Shown here piece after piece: positions 24,989-34,433 of a stretch of 64,000 bases of DNA. A model generated the notes under the pieces. The model was not told where the DNA came from. It did no database searches and was given only the letters and a program-made list of their open reading frames with translations. Positions within the stretch are counted from its first letter, which is position 1; the number at the start of each line of letters is the position of its first letter. The translations under genes were made by a program, and so were the position numbers. Origin of the DNA: Robbsia sp. KACC 23696 (GTDB taxonomy: Bacteria; Pseudomonadota; Gammaproteobacteria; Burkholderiales; Burkholderiaceae); contig NZ_CP156627.1 of NCBI RefSeq assembly GCF_039852015.1, forward strand, positions 248,001 through 312,000. The letters run 5' to 3'.

Positions 24989-26443
24989 ATGAAGGACATG
25001 CAGACAAACCATATCGCGCCGCTGCAGCGCGAAGCGAATGTCGGTGCCGCCGCCCGCTATCGGATGCTGTGGCGCTGGCACTTCTATGCAGGACTCTTCG
25101 TGATGCCCTTCCTGATCGTCTTGGCGATCACCGGCATCCTGTATTGTTTCCAGCCGCAGATCGACCATCTGCTGTATCGCCCTTTATTGGACGTGGCGTC
25201 ATCCTCGGCGCCACGGCTCAGTTACCAGGCCCTGCTCACGCGAGCGGTGGCGGCGGAGCCGCGCGATGCCATCGCGACAACGGTATCCATCGAATCCGCG
25301 CCAACGCGATCGGTCGAATACCGTTTCAAGCTCTCGCGCGGCGGCAATGAGAGCGTCTACCTGAATCCCTATACCGGCGCGATATTGGGACGTCTCAGCG
25401 TCGAGAATCGTTTTACGGAACAGGTGCGGATGATCCATCGCGGTTTGCTTATCGGCAAGCTTGGCGAGATCGTCATGGAACTGGCCGGCTGCTGGACACT
25501 GGTCATGTTGGGCACCGGCATCGCGATGTGGTGGCCCGTGCAGCGACAGCCGGCGCGTTTCTGGCCGGACAAACGGCAACGCGGTCGTGCCTGGTGGCGC
25601 GATGCCCATCGCGTGCTTGGCATCTGGGTCGTGTTCGGCGCGCTGGCCTTCGTTCTGTCGGGCCTGCCGTGGAGCAGTACCTGGGGCCAATGGTTCAAAC
25701 AGCTCGTGACGACGACCGGCGCCGGCCTCCCGCCCGATACCTATGCGGCGCAAACCGTGCAGTCGCTTCCACCGGGGGCCCCTGCACCGATAGCGGCCGC
25801 ACGCCCGGCGCACCACGCCGACGCGATGCCCGGCATGATCATGGACGATCTGCCGATCAAGCAAGTCCCGTGGGCCGTTGGCGCCTTACCGCTGCCGGAG
25901 ACGTCGGCGGAATTGGCGCCGACTATTCCTATCGATCGTGTCGTCGGCCTGGCCGCGGAACGCCATGTCGTCAGTGGCTATCAGATCGTCCTGCCGCGCC
26001 GCCCGACCGACGTCTATACCGTCAGCTATTTCGCCCCGGATCCGCGCGCGGAACGCACCTTGCATATCGACCAATACAGCGGGCGCGTGCTGAAGGACAT
26101 TGGTTTTCATGAGTACGGCTTCATCGGTGCGGCCGTCGCGTTTGGCACGGACCTGCATATGGGGCGCGTCTTCGGCCTCGCCAATCAGTTGGCGTGTACC
26201 GCGATCTCGCTGGCGATTCTGCTGTTGGCGGCGAGCGGCGCCTGGCTGTGGATCAAGCGCCGACCAAAGGGCCGGCTCGCCGCGCCGGCGCGCCCTGTCA
26301 ATGCCCCGGCGATGCGCGCGTGGTGCATCGGTCTGGGCGTGCTCGGCATCGTGTTCCCGATGCTCGGTGTGACGTTACTGCTTGCCTGGCTGGTCGATCG
26401 CTGGATCGCCGCAAGGCAGGATCGCGCAGCAGCGCTTGCTTGA
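24989..26443 (+). CDS. PepSY-associated transmembrane protein
   Basis: This 484-residue protein begins with RYRMLWRWHFYAGLFVMPFLIVLAITGILYCFQPQID, the typical first helix of PepSY_TM proteins with its WHFY motif. Further helices lie near residues 145-175, 210-225 and 390-475. Two periplasmic PepSY-like regions lie between them, as does a Met/His-containing stretch (HHADAMPGMIMDD). Members partner TonB receptors and are thought to act as inner-membrane ferric or metal reductases. It follows the receptor by about 40 bases on the same strand. Confidence 0.85.
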   Translation: MKDMQTNHIAPLQREANVGAAARYRMLWRWHFYAGLFVMPFLIVLAITGILYCFQPQIDHLLYRPLLDVASSSAPRLSYQALLTRAVAAEPRDAIATTVSIESAPTRSVEYRFKLSRGGNESVYLNPYTGAILGRLSVENRFTEQVRMIHRGLLIGKLGEIVMELAGCWTLVMLGTGIAMWWPVQRQPARFWPDKRQRGRAWWRDAHRVLGIWVVFGALAFVLSGLPWSSTWGQWFKQLVTTTGAGLPPDTYAAQTVQSLPPGAPAPIAAARPAHHADAMPGMIMDDLPIKQVPWAVGALPLPETSAELAPTIPIDRVVGLAAERHVVSGYQIVLPRRPTDVYTVSYFAPDPRAERTLHIDQYSGRVLKDIGFHEYGFIGAAVAFGTDLHMGRVFGLANQLACTAISLAILLLAASGAWLWIKRRPKGRLAAPARPVNAPAMRAWCIGLGVLGIVFPMLGVTLLLAWLVDRWIAARQDRAAALA

Positions 26444-26563
26444 AACAGGACTTGCGACTCGGCGCGTCTTACTGGATGGCGCACCTTAATGCTTTTGCCT
26501 ATTGCTGAGCACCCGGATGATTCAAGCAATACGCTTGGATAACGTGCACAGCTTCCCTCGATT

Positions 26564-27538
26564 TCAGAAGCGATATCCGGCGCCGATGAGGAAGATGTCC
26601 GTATCGCGATTGTAGGTCGTCAAGACGCGATCCCATGAAAAACGAACGACGACGTGCGGCGTCACGCGGTACGAGGCCGACATCGTGAACAGCCCCGAGA
26701 GTTTGGCGCCGGTCCGGTCGCTGTCGCGACTGACGCGATAGGTATCGGCCGCCAGATAAGGACCCACGCCCATCCCGATCGTCAGCTTGTCGTGATACAA
26801 AGGCTCGGTCAGCCAGATCTGCGTTGCAACGCCGTTGCGCTCCGTCAAGCGCGTGTTGCCTTCATCGATCCACGCCACGGTCCCTTCGATATGCTGACTG
26901 AAGGTGTGGCGATATTCGACGCTCTTCGAAAACGTCGATTGCGAACTTAAACTGTTGACGACGGTCTTGCCCGCCATCACCGTCAACTCGTCACCGTGCG
27001 GGAAGCGTAGACGCGTATCGCTCGGATCGGGTATCAGCGCACTTTTCGGCAGGCTATACGATAAGCCGAAGAGCAATGAAGAGGACTGTATGCTGCCCGG
27101 TGCCTGCACTTCGTTGAAGCGCAATTGCAAACGGAGATGCTCTGTTGCCGCCCAATTCGCGGTTACCGAATAGAGCACGCCCCAGCCGTGCTGATTGACG
27201 TACAAGCGATTCGGCGACGTCGATGTATCGTAATAACGATAAGGTCCGGCGCCAAGGCCCACGGTAAAGCGCGGTGAAAAAAGCGCTTGATCGTACCAAA
27301 TTTGAAATGCCGAACCATCGCGATGATGATCGGGCACATGCCCTTCGTTGAGCCAGGTCGCACCGAGCGATAGATTCTTATAGATCGACTGTCGGTATCC
27401 AAAGCTCCAGGTGTAGGTACTCTCACCGCCGGCGGATCCGCGAAGCGCGCCGAGATCCGCACTAACCTCCTGCGCCTGCGCGAGAATCGGCGTGAACAAG
27501 ACCGTACCGGCCATGAAAATGGTACGAAGCGACCGCAT
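26564..27538 (-). CDS. Outer-membrane beta-barrel protein with two repeated halves
   Basis: This 324-residue protein has a signal peptide (MRSLRTIFMAGTVLFTPILAQA) and ends in GAGYRF with a terminal aromatic residue. The mature part is an internal duplication. Residues around 60-105 (LGATWLNEGHV...QIWYDQAL...TVGLGAGPYRYYD) match residues around 215-265 (GTVAWIDEGNT...QIWLTEPL...TIGMGVGPYLAAD). Each half resembles a small eight-strand barrel, as in PagL or OmpW-like proteins. It is convergent with the PepSY gene and stands alone. GGGGA precedes the ATG. Function is unknown. Confidence 0.75.
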   Translation of the reverse strand: MRSLRTIFMAGTVLFTPILAQAQEVSADLGALRGSAGGESTYTWSFGYRQSIYKNLSLGATWLNEGHVPDHHRDGSAFQIWYDQALFSPRFTVGLGAGPYRYYDTSTSPNRLYVNQHGWGVLYSVTANWAATEHLRLQLRFNEVQAPGSIQSSSLLFGLSYSLPKSALIPDPSDTRLRFPHGDELTVMAGKTVVNSLSSQSTFSKSVEYRHTFSQHIEGTVAWIDEGNTRLTERNGVATQIWLTEPLYHDKLTIGMGVGPYLAADTYRVSRDSDRTGAKLSGLFTMSASYRVTPHVVVRFSWDRVLTTYNRDTDIFLIGAGYRF

Positions 27539-27730
27539 AAATTCCCCTGGGCTGGCGTATTTTTGGCCGGATGTTAACGGAATCTTAAGAATGGCGTGTT
27601 ACCGCCGTAATCGCCTGTTTTATTTATCCCGGATACGATCGGCGGCATAAAGCCCGGCGATTCATTCGCAAGAAGACGCTTGTCGCGCGTAATATAAGAT
27701 GCATCTATTCGCTACCGATAGGACGCCGCC

Positions 27731-29299
27731 ATGACCGTTACAACCGTGTCCCGCGATGCCGACACGCTGTGCCGCGACATACTGGCCAGCCTGGACGCGA
27801 TGGGCGGCGGCATCGCTGCCGCGAACGCGCCATCGTCGACGCCGCTGCAGTTCGCGGTGCCAGACGCCTCAAAAGACCGCGACGTCGAAAATCCTCGCCC
27901 GGTGGACGACACAATGGCGCGCGGCGAGACCGATCCTTTGCCTTCGCGTTTTCCGGTAACGGCCTTAGCGACGGCGTCTATCGGCGCGGCCGGAGCGGCG
28001 CTGTCGTCATTGCTATCGGCGTCGCGGACGCCTGGCTCCCCGCTGCCGGTGTCGATCGATACGCGACTGGCCGCGCTCTGGTTCGGCGTCTCGATATCCC
28101 CGATCGATTGGGTATTGCCAGGAGCCTGGGACGCGATCGCCGGCGATTACCGCACTGCCGACGGATGGATTCGTCTTCACACGAATGCGCCGGCGCATCG
28201 ACGAGCCGCGCTCGATGTCTTGCAATTGCCTGACACGCTGCCGAATGCCACGTCGCCGGCTGCGGCACGCAACGCGGTGCAGGAGCGCGTCGCGCAATGG
28301 CACGCCGCGGCGCTGGAGGAAGATGTCATCGCCGCGGGCGGCTGTGCGGCGCAAATGCTGACGCAAGCGCAATGGACAGCCCATCCGCAGGGACGCGCCG
28401 TGGCCGGCGAATCCTTGATTCAGTGGAACGACGTTGCCGTCGATGGCGGTGCGCGCGGCCGCTGGCATGGCAATTCACAGGCGACCGCACCGGCACGGCC
28501 TCTCGCGGGGCTGCGCGTGCTGGACCTCACGCGCATTCTTGCGGGCCCCGTCGCAACGCGGTTTCTTGCCGGCTTCGGTGCCGACGTGTTGCGCATCGAT
28601 CCGCCCGATTGGGACGAGCCATCGTTGGCGCCCGACGTCACGCTCGGCAAGCACTGCGCGCGCTTGAACTTGCAGCGTGCCGCAGACCGGCGCACCTTTG
28701 AAACGCTGCTTGCGAGCGCCGATGTCCTGATTCATGGTTATCGCCCTGGTGCCTTGGAGGCATTGGGCTATGACGCGTCGCGTCACGCGGCGCTGTGTCC
28801 CGGACTCGTCGATGTCTCTTTAAGCGCCTATGGCCATAGCGGACCCTGGGCGATGCGACGCGGCTTCGACAGTCTCGTGCAGATGAGCAGTGGCATCGCC
28901 GATGCCGGCATGCGCTGGCGCAACAGCGACAGCCCCTACCCGCTACCGGTTCAGGCACTCGATCATGCAACCGGCTATCTCATTGCCGCCGCCGCGCTTC
29001 GCGGATTGGCGTTGCGCCAGCAGCATGGTCATGGCGGCATCGCCACCTTATCGCTCGCTCGGACGGCGCACCTGTTGACAGGTGCATCGGCGCCGGGCGC
29101 GGCGGCGCCATATGATCCCGCGGTGGCGAAAGCCAATGCGCGGCCAAGCGATTTTTCAAGATCGCTGGAGAAGACCCAATGGGGTTCGGCGCGCCGCCTG
29201 TTGCCGCCGCTCGCGATCGAGGGGGCGCCGATGCATTGGTCGCTACCGGCGCGACCGCTTGGACAGGATGCCGCGGCGTGGACGACCGTCAAGCGATAA
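27731..29299 (+). CDS. Family III CoA-transferase (CaiB/BaiF type)
   Basis: This 522-residue protein is longer than the usual family length of about 400. The main domain begins near residue 255 with LAGLRVLDLTRILAGPVATRFLAGFGADVLRIDPP, continues with GKHCARLNLQ and VLIHGYRPGALEALG, and has GFDSLVQMSSGIA carrying the Asp expected to be catalytic. The N-terminal quarter has ALWFGVSISPIDWVLPGAWDAIAGDYRTADGWIRLHTN, which resembles a second partial copy. Members move CoA between carboxylic acids. AGGA precedes the ATG. No pathway partner is adjacent. Confidence 0.85.
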   Translation: MTVTTVSRDADTLCRDILASLDAMGGGIAAANAPSSTPLQFAVPDASKDRDVENPRPVDDTMARGETDPLPSRFPVTALATASIGAAGAALSSLLSASRTPGSPLPVSIDTRLAALWFGVSISPIDWVLPGAWDAIAGDYRTADGWIRLHTNAPAHRRAALDVLQLPDTLPNATSPAAARNAVQERVAQWHAAALEEDVIAAGGCAAQMLTQAQWTAHPQGRAVAGESLIQWNDVAVDGGARGRWHGNSQATAPARPLAGLRVLDLTRILAGPVATRFLAGFGADVLRIDPPDWDEPSLAPDVTLGKHCARLNLQRAADRRTFETLLASADVLIHGYRPGALEALGYDASRHAALCPGLVDVSLSAYGHSGPWAMRRGFDSLVQMSSGIADAGMRWRNSDSPYPLPVQALDHATGYLIAAAALRGLALRQQHGHGGIATLSLARTAHLLTGASAPGAAAPYDPAVAKANARPSDFSRSLEKTQWGSARRLLPPLAIEGAPMHWSLPARPLGQDAAAWTTVKR

Positions 29300-29315
29300 A
29301 GCATCGACACGGGTC

Positions 29316-29340
29316 CGCGCGACATCCCTCATGTCGCGCG
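29316..29340. terminator. Hairpin between convergent genes
   Basis: CGCGCGACAT (29316-29325) and ATGTCGCGCG (29331-29340) form a perfect ten-base-pair stem with loop CCCTC. It lies between the convergent CoA-transferase and TonB receptor genes. A T tract is missing on both sides, so termination is inferred from position. Confidence 0.5.
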
Positions 29341-29359
29341 CCTGACTCCGAGCCTTAGC

Positions 29360-31564
29360 TTAGAAATCCACCTGCGCCGACAGGAACAGGGTTCGCGGGG
29401 CCGCCGTCGTCAGATACGTGCCCTGCTGCAACCAGTAACGGCTGCCGAACAGGTTTTCGATATTGGCGCGGAACACGACGTTTTTTCGCAAGATCTGCGT
29501 GCTGTAGCGTGCGCCGATATCGTAACGCGTCCAGGACGGCACGCGGAACTGTGAGACGCCATTGAAGTATTGCGCGCCATTGTGGATGACGCGCGCATTG
29601 ACAGCCAGACCTTGCACCCACGGCAGCGTGTAGTCCGCACCCAAATTGAACGTGTACGACGGCACATTCGTGGCATGCGTGCTCGGCACGCTGCCATCGT
29701 TGATATCGTTCAACTTAGCGTTGTAGAACGTGGCGCTGGCCATCAGGCGCAGGTTATGGACCGCTTCGCCATACGCCGACAATTCCAAGCCACGCACGCG
29801 CTTATTGCCTTCCGGGCCATAGACATTCGTGACGAGATTTTTCACGTAGTTCGGCTGCGTGATCTGGAATATCGAGACAGACGTCGTCACACGGCCCCAG
29901 TCGGCTTTCACCCCTGCTTCATACTGATTCGACTTGTATGGCGCGAAAGCCTGACCGAAATTGGCGCTGCCTACCGGCGCGCTGCCCCCATCGGTCAAGC
30001 CGGACGTGAAATTGCCGTACACCGAGATGTTCATCAAGGGCTTGAAGACGATACCGGCAAGCGGCGAGATCGCTGTCTCGGAATAGCTCGCGGTCCGTTC
30101 TCCGGAGGTCGGATCGTAGGCATCGGAGCCGATCGTCTGACGACGGAAGCCGCCAGTGATCAACAGCCGGTCATCCCAGAGGGACAGCGTGTCGATCAAT
30201 TGCTGGCTGAACAAGCGCAAATGGGCGTTACGCTGGGCATCACCGCGGTCTACGCCCACTGCCGGCAGCGAAGCCGGCTGATAGATGCTCGATGCCACGC
30301 CGGTACTGCCACCTGCGTAGAAATAGCCTTGTTCCTCATTTAACGAGGTCAGCCCCGCCACCAAGGTGTGCTTGACGCCAAACGTGTTGAAGTGGAAGCG
30401 CGCGCCGACGTCAACGGTTCGCGTCCGATTGTATTGATCGTAATACCCGTTGTAGACGGTGAAATTCCCCGCATTGTCCACGGATCCGGACGGGAAGGAT
30501 TGCGTCGATGTGCCGTAATGCTCGCCCGCCGCGCCATACAAGGTCACGTACTGGTTGACATCGTACTCGGCCCGCGTCATCGCCGCCGTGTCACGCAAAC
30601 GCATCTTGCTGCCCGGATACAGATTGTTGTACGCCGACGGCGCGCTGGGCAACGCCGTGGCATTGCCGAACCCGATCTGCGAGCGGAACTCGTCGTCGTT
30701 TTCCGACGCATTATAGGCATCGAACGACCACCGCAGTTTCTGGCCTCGGTAATCCAAGGCCACCGAACCATCGCCTTGGCTCTGGTTGCCGTGCGCGATA
30801 CCGGTCTGGCCGTCCTTATACATGCCATTGACGCGGACGCCCCACTGCCCATCGCTGCCGAAACGGCGTCCTACGTCGACTTCCGTTCCGAATTGGCCTT
30901 TGCTTTGATACAAACCGGTGAGCCGGGTCAATGGCACGTCGTCCGCTTGCTTGGTGACGATATTGATCGCGCCGCCCACGCTCCCCGACGGACCCATCCC
31001 GTACATCAGCGAGCCGGGGCCCTGCAGCACTTCGACACGCTCCAGCAGGTTTACCGGCACCCGTGCCGTGGACACCATGCCGTACAGACCATTCAATGCA
31101 ACGTCCGTGGCCGACACATCGAAACCGCGAATTTGGAACGCATCGCCAAACCCGCCGCTGCTTTGCTCGGTGCGGACCGACGCATTGTTGATGACGACGT
31201 CGCCGATCGTCCGGGCCTGCGTATCGCGAATGAAGTCCGACGTGTAGTTGGTCACGGCGAACGGCTGGTCCATCACGTTTGCCGTACCGAGCACGCCGAT
31301 GCTGCCGCCGCGCGCGACTTGGCCGCCCGCATAGGCCCGCGGCAATTCCCCGGGCAACGCAGCGGCTTTGACGGTCACGGCCGGGAGACTTTGCGAATCC
31401 ACTTTTGCCGCCGTGGCGGTATTTTGAGACGTATCGACTGTCTGCGCCTGTGCAAGGATCGGGGCCGCGGCAACCGCGGCCGCACCGATCAAAAGACGGC
31501 CGATGGCCTTGGAAACTGCTGTGCGCTGCAACCGCGCCCCCGACTGCGTGATCCGATTAGACAT
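29360..31564 (-). CDS. TonB-dependent siderophore receptor
   Basis: This 734-residue receptor has a signal peptide (GRLLIGAAAVAAAPILAQAQT), a plug domain (TIGDVVINNASVRTEQ, GFGDAFQIRGFDVSATD and RVEVLQGPGSLMYGMGPSGSVGGAINIVTKQ) and a barrel ending LFLSAQVDF. The plug and the NLFGSRYW near the end are those of hydroxamate-type siderophore receptors such as FhuE/FcuA relatives. No extra N-terminal signalling domain is present. There is no sigma or anti-sigma gene next to it. A weak Fur-box-like sequence lies about 32 bases upstream. It appears to be transcribed alone. Confidence 0.9.
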   Translation of the reverse strand: MSNRITQSGARLQRTAVSKAIGRLLIGAAAVAAAPILAQAQTVDTSQNTATAAKVDSQSLPAVTVKAAALPGELPRAYAGGQVARGGSIGVLGTANVMDQPFAVTNYTSDFIRDTQARTIGDVVINNASVRTEQSSGGFGDAFQIRGFDVSATDVALNGLYGMVSTARVPVNLLERVEVLQGPGSLMYGMGPSGSVGGAINIVTKQADDVPLTRLTGLYQSKGQFGTEVDVGRRFGSDGQWGVRVNGMYKDGQTGIAHGNQSQGDGSVALDYRGQKLRWSFDAYNASENDDEFRSQIGFGNATALPSAPSAYNNLYPGSKMRLRDTAAMTRAEYDVNQYVTLYGAAGEHYGTSTQSFPSGSVDNAGNFTVYNGYYDQYNRTRTVDVGARFHFNTFGVKHTLVAGLTSLNEEQGYFYAGGSTGVASSIYQPASLPAVGVDRGDAQRNAHLRLFSQQLIDTLSLWDDRLLITGGFRRQTIGSDAYDPTSGERTASYSETAISPLAGIVFKPLMNISVYGNFTSGLTDGGSAPVGSANFGQAFAPYKSNQYEAGVKADWGRVTTSVSIFQITQPNYVKNLVTNVYGPEGNKRVRGLELSAYGEAVHNLRLMASATFYNAKLNDINDGSVPSTHATNVPSYTFNLGADYTLPWVQGLAVNARVIHNGAQYFNGVSQFRVPSWTRYDIGARYSTQILRKNVVFRANIENLFGSRYWLQQGTYLTTAAPRTLFLSAQVDF

Positions 31565-31595
31565 TTTTTCTTTCGACGGTTACGAATGCGAATAA

Positions 31596-31614
31596 AGACA
31601 AGAATTGTTCGCAA
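31596..31614 (-). promoter_or_regulatory. Possible Fur box of the siderophore receptor gene
   Basis: The minus strand reads TTGCGAACAATTCTTGTCT, a partial match to the AATGAGAATCATTCTCATT type of Fur box in an AT-rich leader. It is about 32 bases from the start codon. The match is moderate, and I rely on the receptor family for the suggestion. Confidence 0.3.
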
Positions 31615-31677
31615 TTGTAATGATGAAAGTTTGAGATACCAACTGAAATATTTAAGCTTTTGTTAAGAAAAAGTGTG

Positions 31678-32184
31678 TTATGCAGGTCGTGCGGATGGCG
31701 CCCGATGATCGCACGGTTCCCCATCCGGCAGCCGCTGCGGACGGGCATCGCCGGTGCGCCACCGCAACCCTTCCTTCGGCAGCCTGACGCGATATTCGAG
31801 ACGCCAAGGCGTCAATTTTTCGGCCGATTTCCGCCACGATCGCCGGAGCGTCGGCAGGTCTCGCGGATCGATCAGCGCATCGATAGCATCGACATTGTCG
31901 GAGACGTCGCTGGGCATCAGCTCGTAGATCTCCCGAATACCGGCGCTAGCGTAGGTAAAGCGGCCCTGACCCGCTGCCGTCTCCCGGTATTGAAATACGA
32001 GACCCCCTACCTGATCGGTCAAATTGGTCGTCAGATCATTGGTCTGCTGCAACTGAGCGGCCAATTCGCGCAATGCCGTGATGTCCGTGGTCGTCCCGAC
32101 CATGCGGAGCGCCGCACCGCTACTGTCCCGAAGCGTCACCTTGCCTCGGCTGCAGATCCACTTATAGAGAACGGGAGTCGACAT
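31678..32184 (-). pseudogene. Remnant of a multi-PAS signalling protein
   Basis: The 168-residue frame begins in the middle of a PAS/PAC unit: YKWICSRGKVTLRDSSGAALRMVGTTTDITALREL is the end of such a domain. A linker and a second PAS domain follow (GGLVFQYRE...FTYASAGIREIYELMP...RLEYRVRLPKEGLRWRTGDARPQRLPDGE). This second domain breaks off where a closing DIT motif and an output domain (kinase or GGDEF) would be expected. An in-frame stop lies 13 codons upstream of the ATG, so the N-terminus is gone too. I read it as a decayed piece of a sensor gene. Confidence 0.65.
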
Positions 32185-32404
32185 GCGATCTTTCTGAGAT
32201 AAGGCGCCGACAATAGCGGCTTACCGACTATAACGGCGGATTCCAACGAAAATGAAGGGACGGGATCGTTCCCAGGCGCTTTTAGGCGACGCCGCGCAAT
32301 CGAGGTGGTCGAAAATACGCCTGACTTGACGGCTAGTACATGCCCCTGCCATATAGCGCGCGGAAAATCGTAGAATCGACCTAAATACTTTTTGGAGACA
32401 CGGC

Positions 32405-33325
32405 ATGAGCGACCGGTCCGGCGAATCGGATTTCTTTCGTGAACGGCTCAGCCGTTTTCATGAAGATTTGATCGACGCGTACGACGAAGAACTCGAGATG
32501 GAAATCGACGATCGTATCCTTGACGGCGATGCCCACCTCGATCCCGACACGCGGCAGGCACGCAAAGTCTACTTCCGCGAGCTGTACCGTTTGCAAGGCG
32601 AGCTGGTAAAGCTGCAAGACTGGATCGTCGCCACTGGGCATCGTCTCGTCGTAATTTTCGAAGGCCGTGACGCGGCCGGTAAGGGCGGCGCGATCAAGCG
32701 GATCACGCAGCGCCTGAATCCGCGCGTGTGCCGCGTGGCGGCCCTCCCCGCGCCGAATAACCGCGAGCGCACGCAGTGGTATTTCCAACGTTATGCCACC
32801 CACCTGCCCGCCGGCGGCGAAATGGTGCTCTTCGATCGCAGCTGGTACAACCGCGCCGGCGTCGAACGCGTCATGGGATTCTGCACCGATGACGAGTACG
32901 AGGAGTTCTTCCGCTCGGTGCCGGAATTTGAAAAGATGCTGGTCCGCAGCGGCATCCAGATCGTCAAATACTGGTTCTCGATCACCGACGAGGAGCAGGA
33001 GGTTCGCTTCCAGACGCGCATCCACGATCCGCTGAAACAGTGGAAGCTCAGTCCGATGGATTTGGAAAGCCGACGCCGCTGGGAAGCGTATACGCAAGCG
33101 AAGGAAGTGATGCTGCAGCGCTCCCATATTCCGGAGGCGCCGTGGTGGGTGGTGCAGGCGGTGGACAAAAAACGGGCGCGGTTGAATTGCATCCAGCATC
33201 TGCTGAATCAAGTGCCCTATCATGGCGTCGAACATCCGACGATCGACCTGCCGCCGCGCGAGCATCACGACGACTACATCCGCCAGCCCGTGCCCGCATC
33301 GATGATCGTACCCGAGCTGTATTGA
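32405..33325 (+). CDS. ppk2: Polyphosphate kinase 2 (class I)
   Basis: This 306-residue protein has the PPK2 core: Walker A GRDAAGKGG at residues 87-95, Walker B FDRSWYNR at 143-150, a lid region after it, and the FSITDEEQEVRFQTR and YTQAKEVML segments. The single domain and length fit class I enzymes, which move phosphate between polyphosphate and nucleoside diphosphates. The family uses polyphosphate mainly to make GTP or ATP in the cytoplasm. TTTGGAGACACGGC precedes the ATG, giving a good ribosome site. It is not in an operon with its neighbours. Confidence 0.93.
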   Translation: MSDRSGESDFFRERLSRFHEDLIDAYDEELEMEIDDRILDGDAHLDPDTRQARKVYFRELYRLQGELVKLQDWIVATGHRLVVIFEGRDAAGKGGAIKRITQRLNPRVCRVAALPAPNNRERTQWYFQRYATHLPAGGEMVLFDRSWYNRAGVERVMGFCTDDEYEEFFRSVPEFEKMLVRSGIQIVKYWFSITDEEQEVRFQTRIHDPLKQWKLSPMDLESRRRWEAYTQAKEVMLQRSHIPEAPWWVVQAVDKKRARLNCIQHLLNQVPYHGVEHPTIDLPPREHHDDYIRQPVPASMIVPELY

Positions 33326-33402
33326 GAGCGCTGCCTCGCCGGCCATTCAGCGCGCCGCCGCCCCGGCCCTGATCGTTCGGCTAGGCGCATCGAACCAGGC
33401 GT

Positions 33403-34335
33403 TCACCCCGCTTCTTCCAAGAGCGCGTGGGATGCCGATTCGACGTCGCGAGCGAAATGCGAAGGCGGCACGCCGACATAGCGCGTAAAAGCCACGCTGA
33501 ACGTGCTGGCCGAGCCATAGCCGACGCGTGTCGCAATCTCCGCGACACGCCCCTCGCGACGGCGCAGCATGTCCTTTGCCAGTGCCATACGCCAGCCCAG
33601 CAGATAATCCATCGGCGTCACGCCCAACGCCTGCTGAAACCGTTCGAAGAACGTCGTGCGGGACAGTGCCGCCTCCTTGGCGAGCGCCGCCACCGTCCAA
33701 GCGTGCGTCGGACGGGCGTGGATGCCGCGAATGGCCGCTGCAAGACGGGCATCGGCCAGCCCGCGCACCAGGCCGGGCGAAGCCGCGCTACGGCCTCCCG
33801 AGCGCAAAGCCTCGATCAACAACAGCTCGATCAGGCGCGCCAGGACCACCTCTCGCGCCGGCCGCTTCTCGCGCGTTTCATCTCGAATAAACTGCACGAG
33901 CGTTGCCAAGCGCGGCTCGTTTCGTACGTGTACGAGCTTCGGTAGAAGCGACACCAGCAGATTCGCATCCGGTGATCCGAATTGGCAATGGCCCACGGCG
34001 ATGCGCGCATCGATCGAGCGGTCCGCGTCGCCCAGACGATATTCACCACTACCAATGGCGCAGGGCGGCGCCGATTCAACACCCGAGGGCAGCGCATCGA
34101 GGCTCGACAGATAAATGTTGACCCGCGATGGCACCAGCATGAAATCGCCCGCCATCAGCGTAATGGACTCCGTCCCCTCCACCGTCACATGGCAGCCGCC
34201 CTCGAGCATGGCGCAATAAAACGGATCGTTCAATTCAGCGGAATAAATCCGCCAGGGACTGGCGCCGAGCACCACCTTTGCGAATTGCGTCCGCGGTTGC
34301 AGCAACGTCACCACCTCGGCGAGCGGATCAACCAC
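33403..34335 (-). CDS. AraC-family transcriptional regulator
   Basis: This 310-residue protein has an N-terminal cupin-type sensing domain (the AraC_6 type, with LEGGCHVTVEGTESITLMAGDFMLVPS) and a C-terminal double helix-turn-helix: AWTVAALAKEAALSRTTFFERFQQALGVTPMDYLLGWRM, then VAEIATRVGYGSASTFSVAFTRYVGVPPSHFAR. The start is GTG at 34335 with AGGAG seven bases upstream. It is divergent from the SDR gene with about 98 bases between them, and probably controls it, as is common for this regulator-SDR pairing. Confidence 0.9.
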   Translation of the reverse strand: MVDPLAEVVTLLQPRTQFAKVVLGASPWRIYSAELNDPFYCAMLEGGCHVTVEGTESITLMAGDFMLVPSRVNIYLSSLDALPSGVESAPPCAIGSGEYRLGDADRSIDARIAVGHCQFGSPDANLLVSLLPKLVHVRNEPRLATLVQFIRDETREKRPAREVVLARLIELLLIEALRSGGRSAASPGLVRGLADARLAAAIRGIHARPTHAWTVAALAKEAALSRTTFFERFQQALGVTPMDYLLGWRMALAKDMLRRREGRVAEIATRVGYGSASTFSVAFTRYVGVPPSHFARDVESASHALLEEAG

Positions 34336-34433
34336 GGCGTACTCCTGCTAATGAAATCCGGATTCCAGATTGTAGCAAGTTCAACTCCGCACGCCTATCG
34401 TAGGGGGACTGTTCACCACCTTCAGGATGTCAG

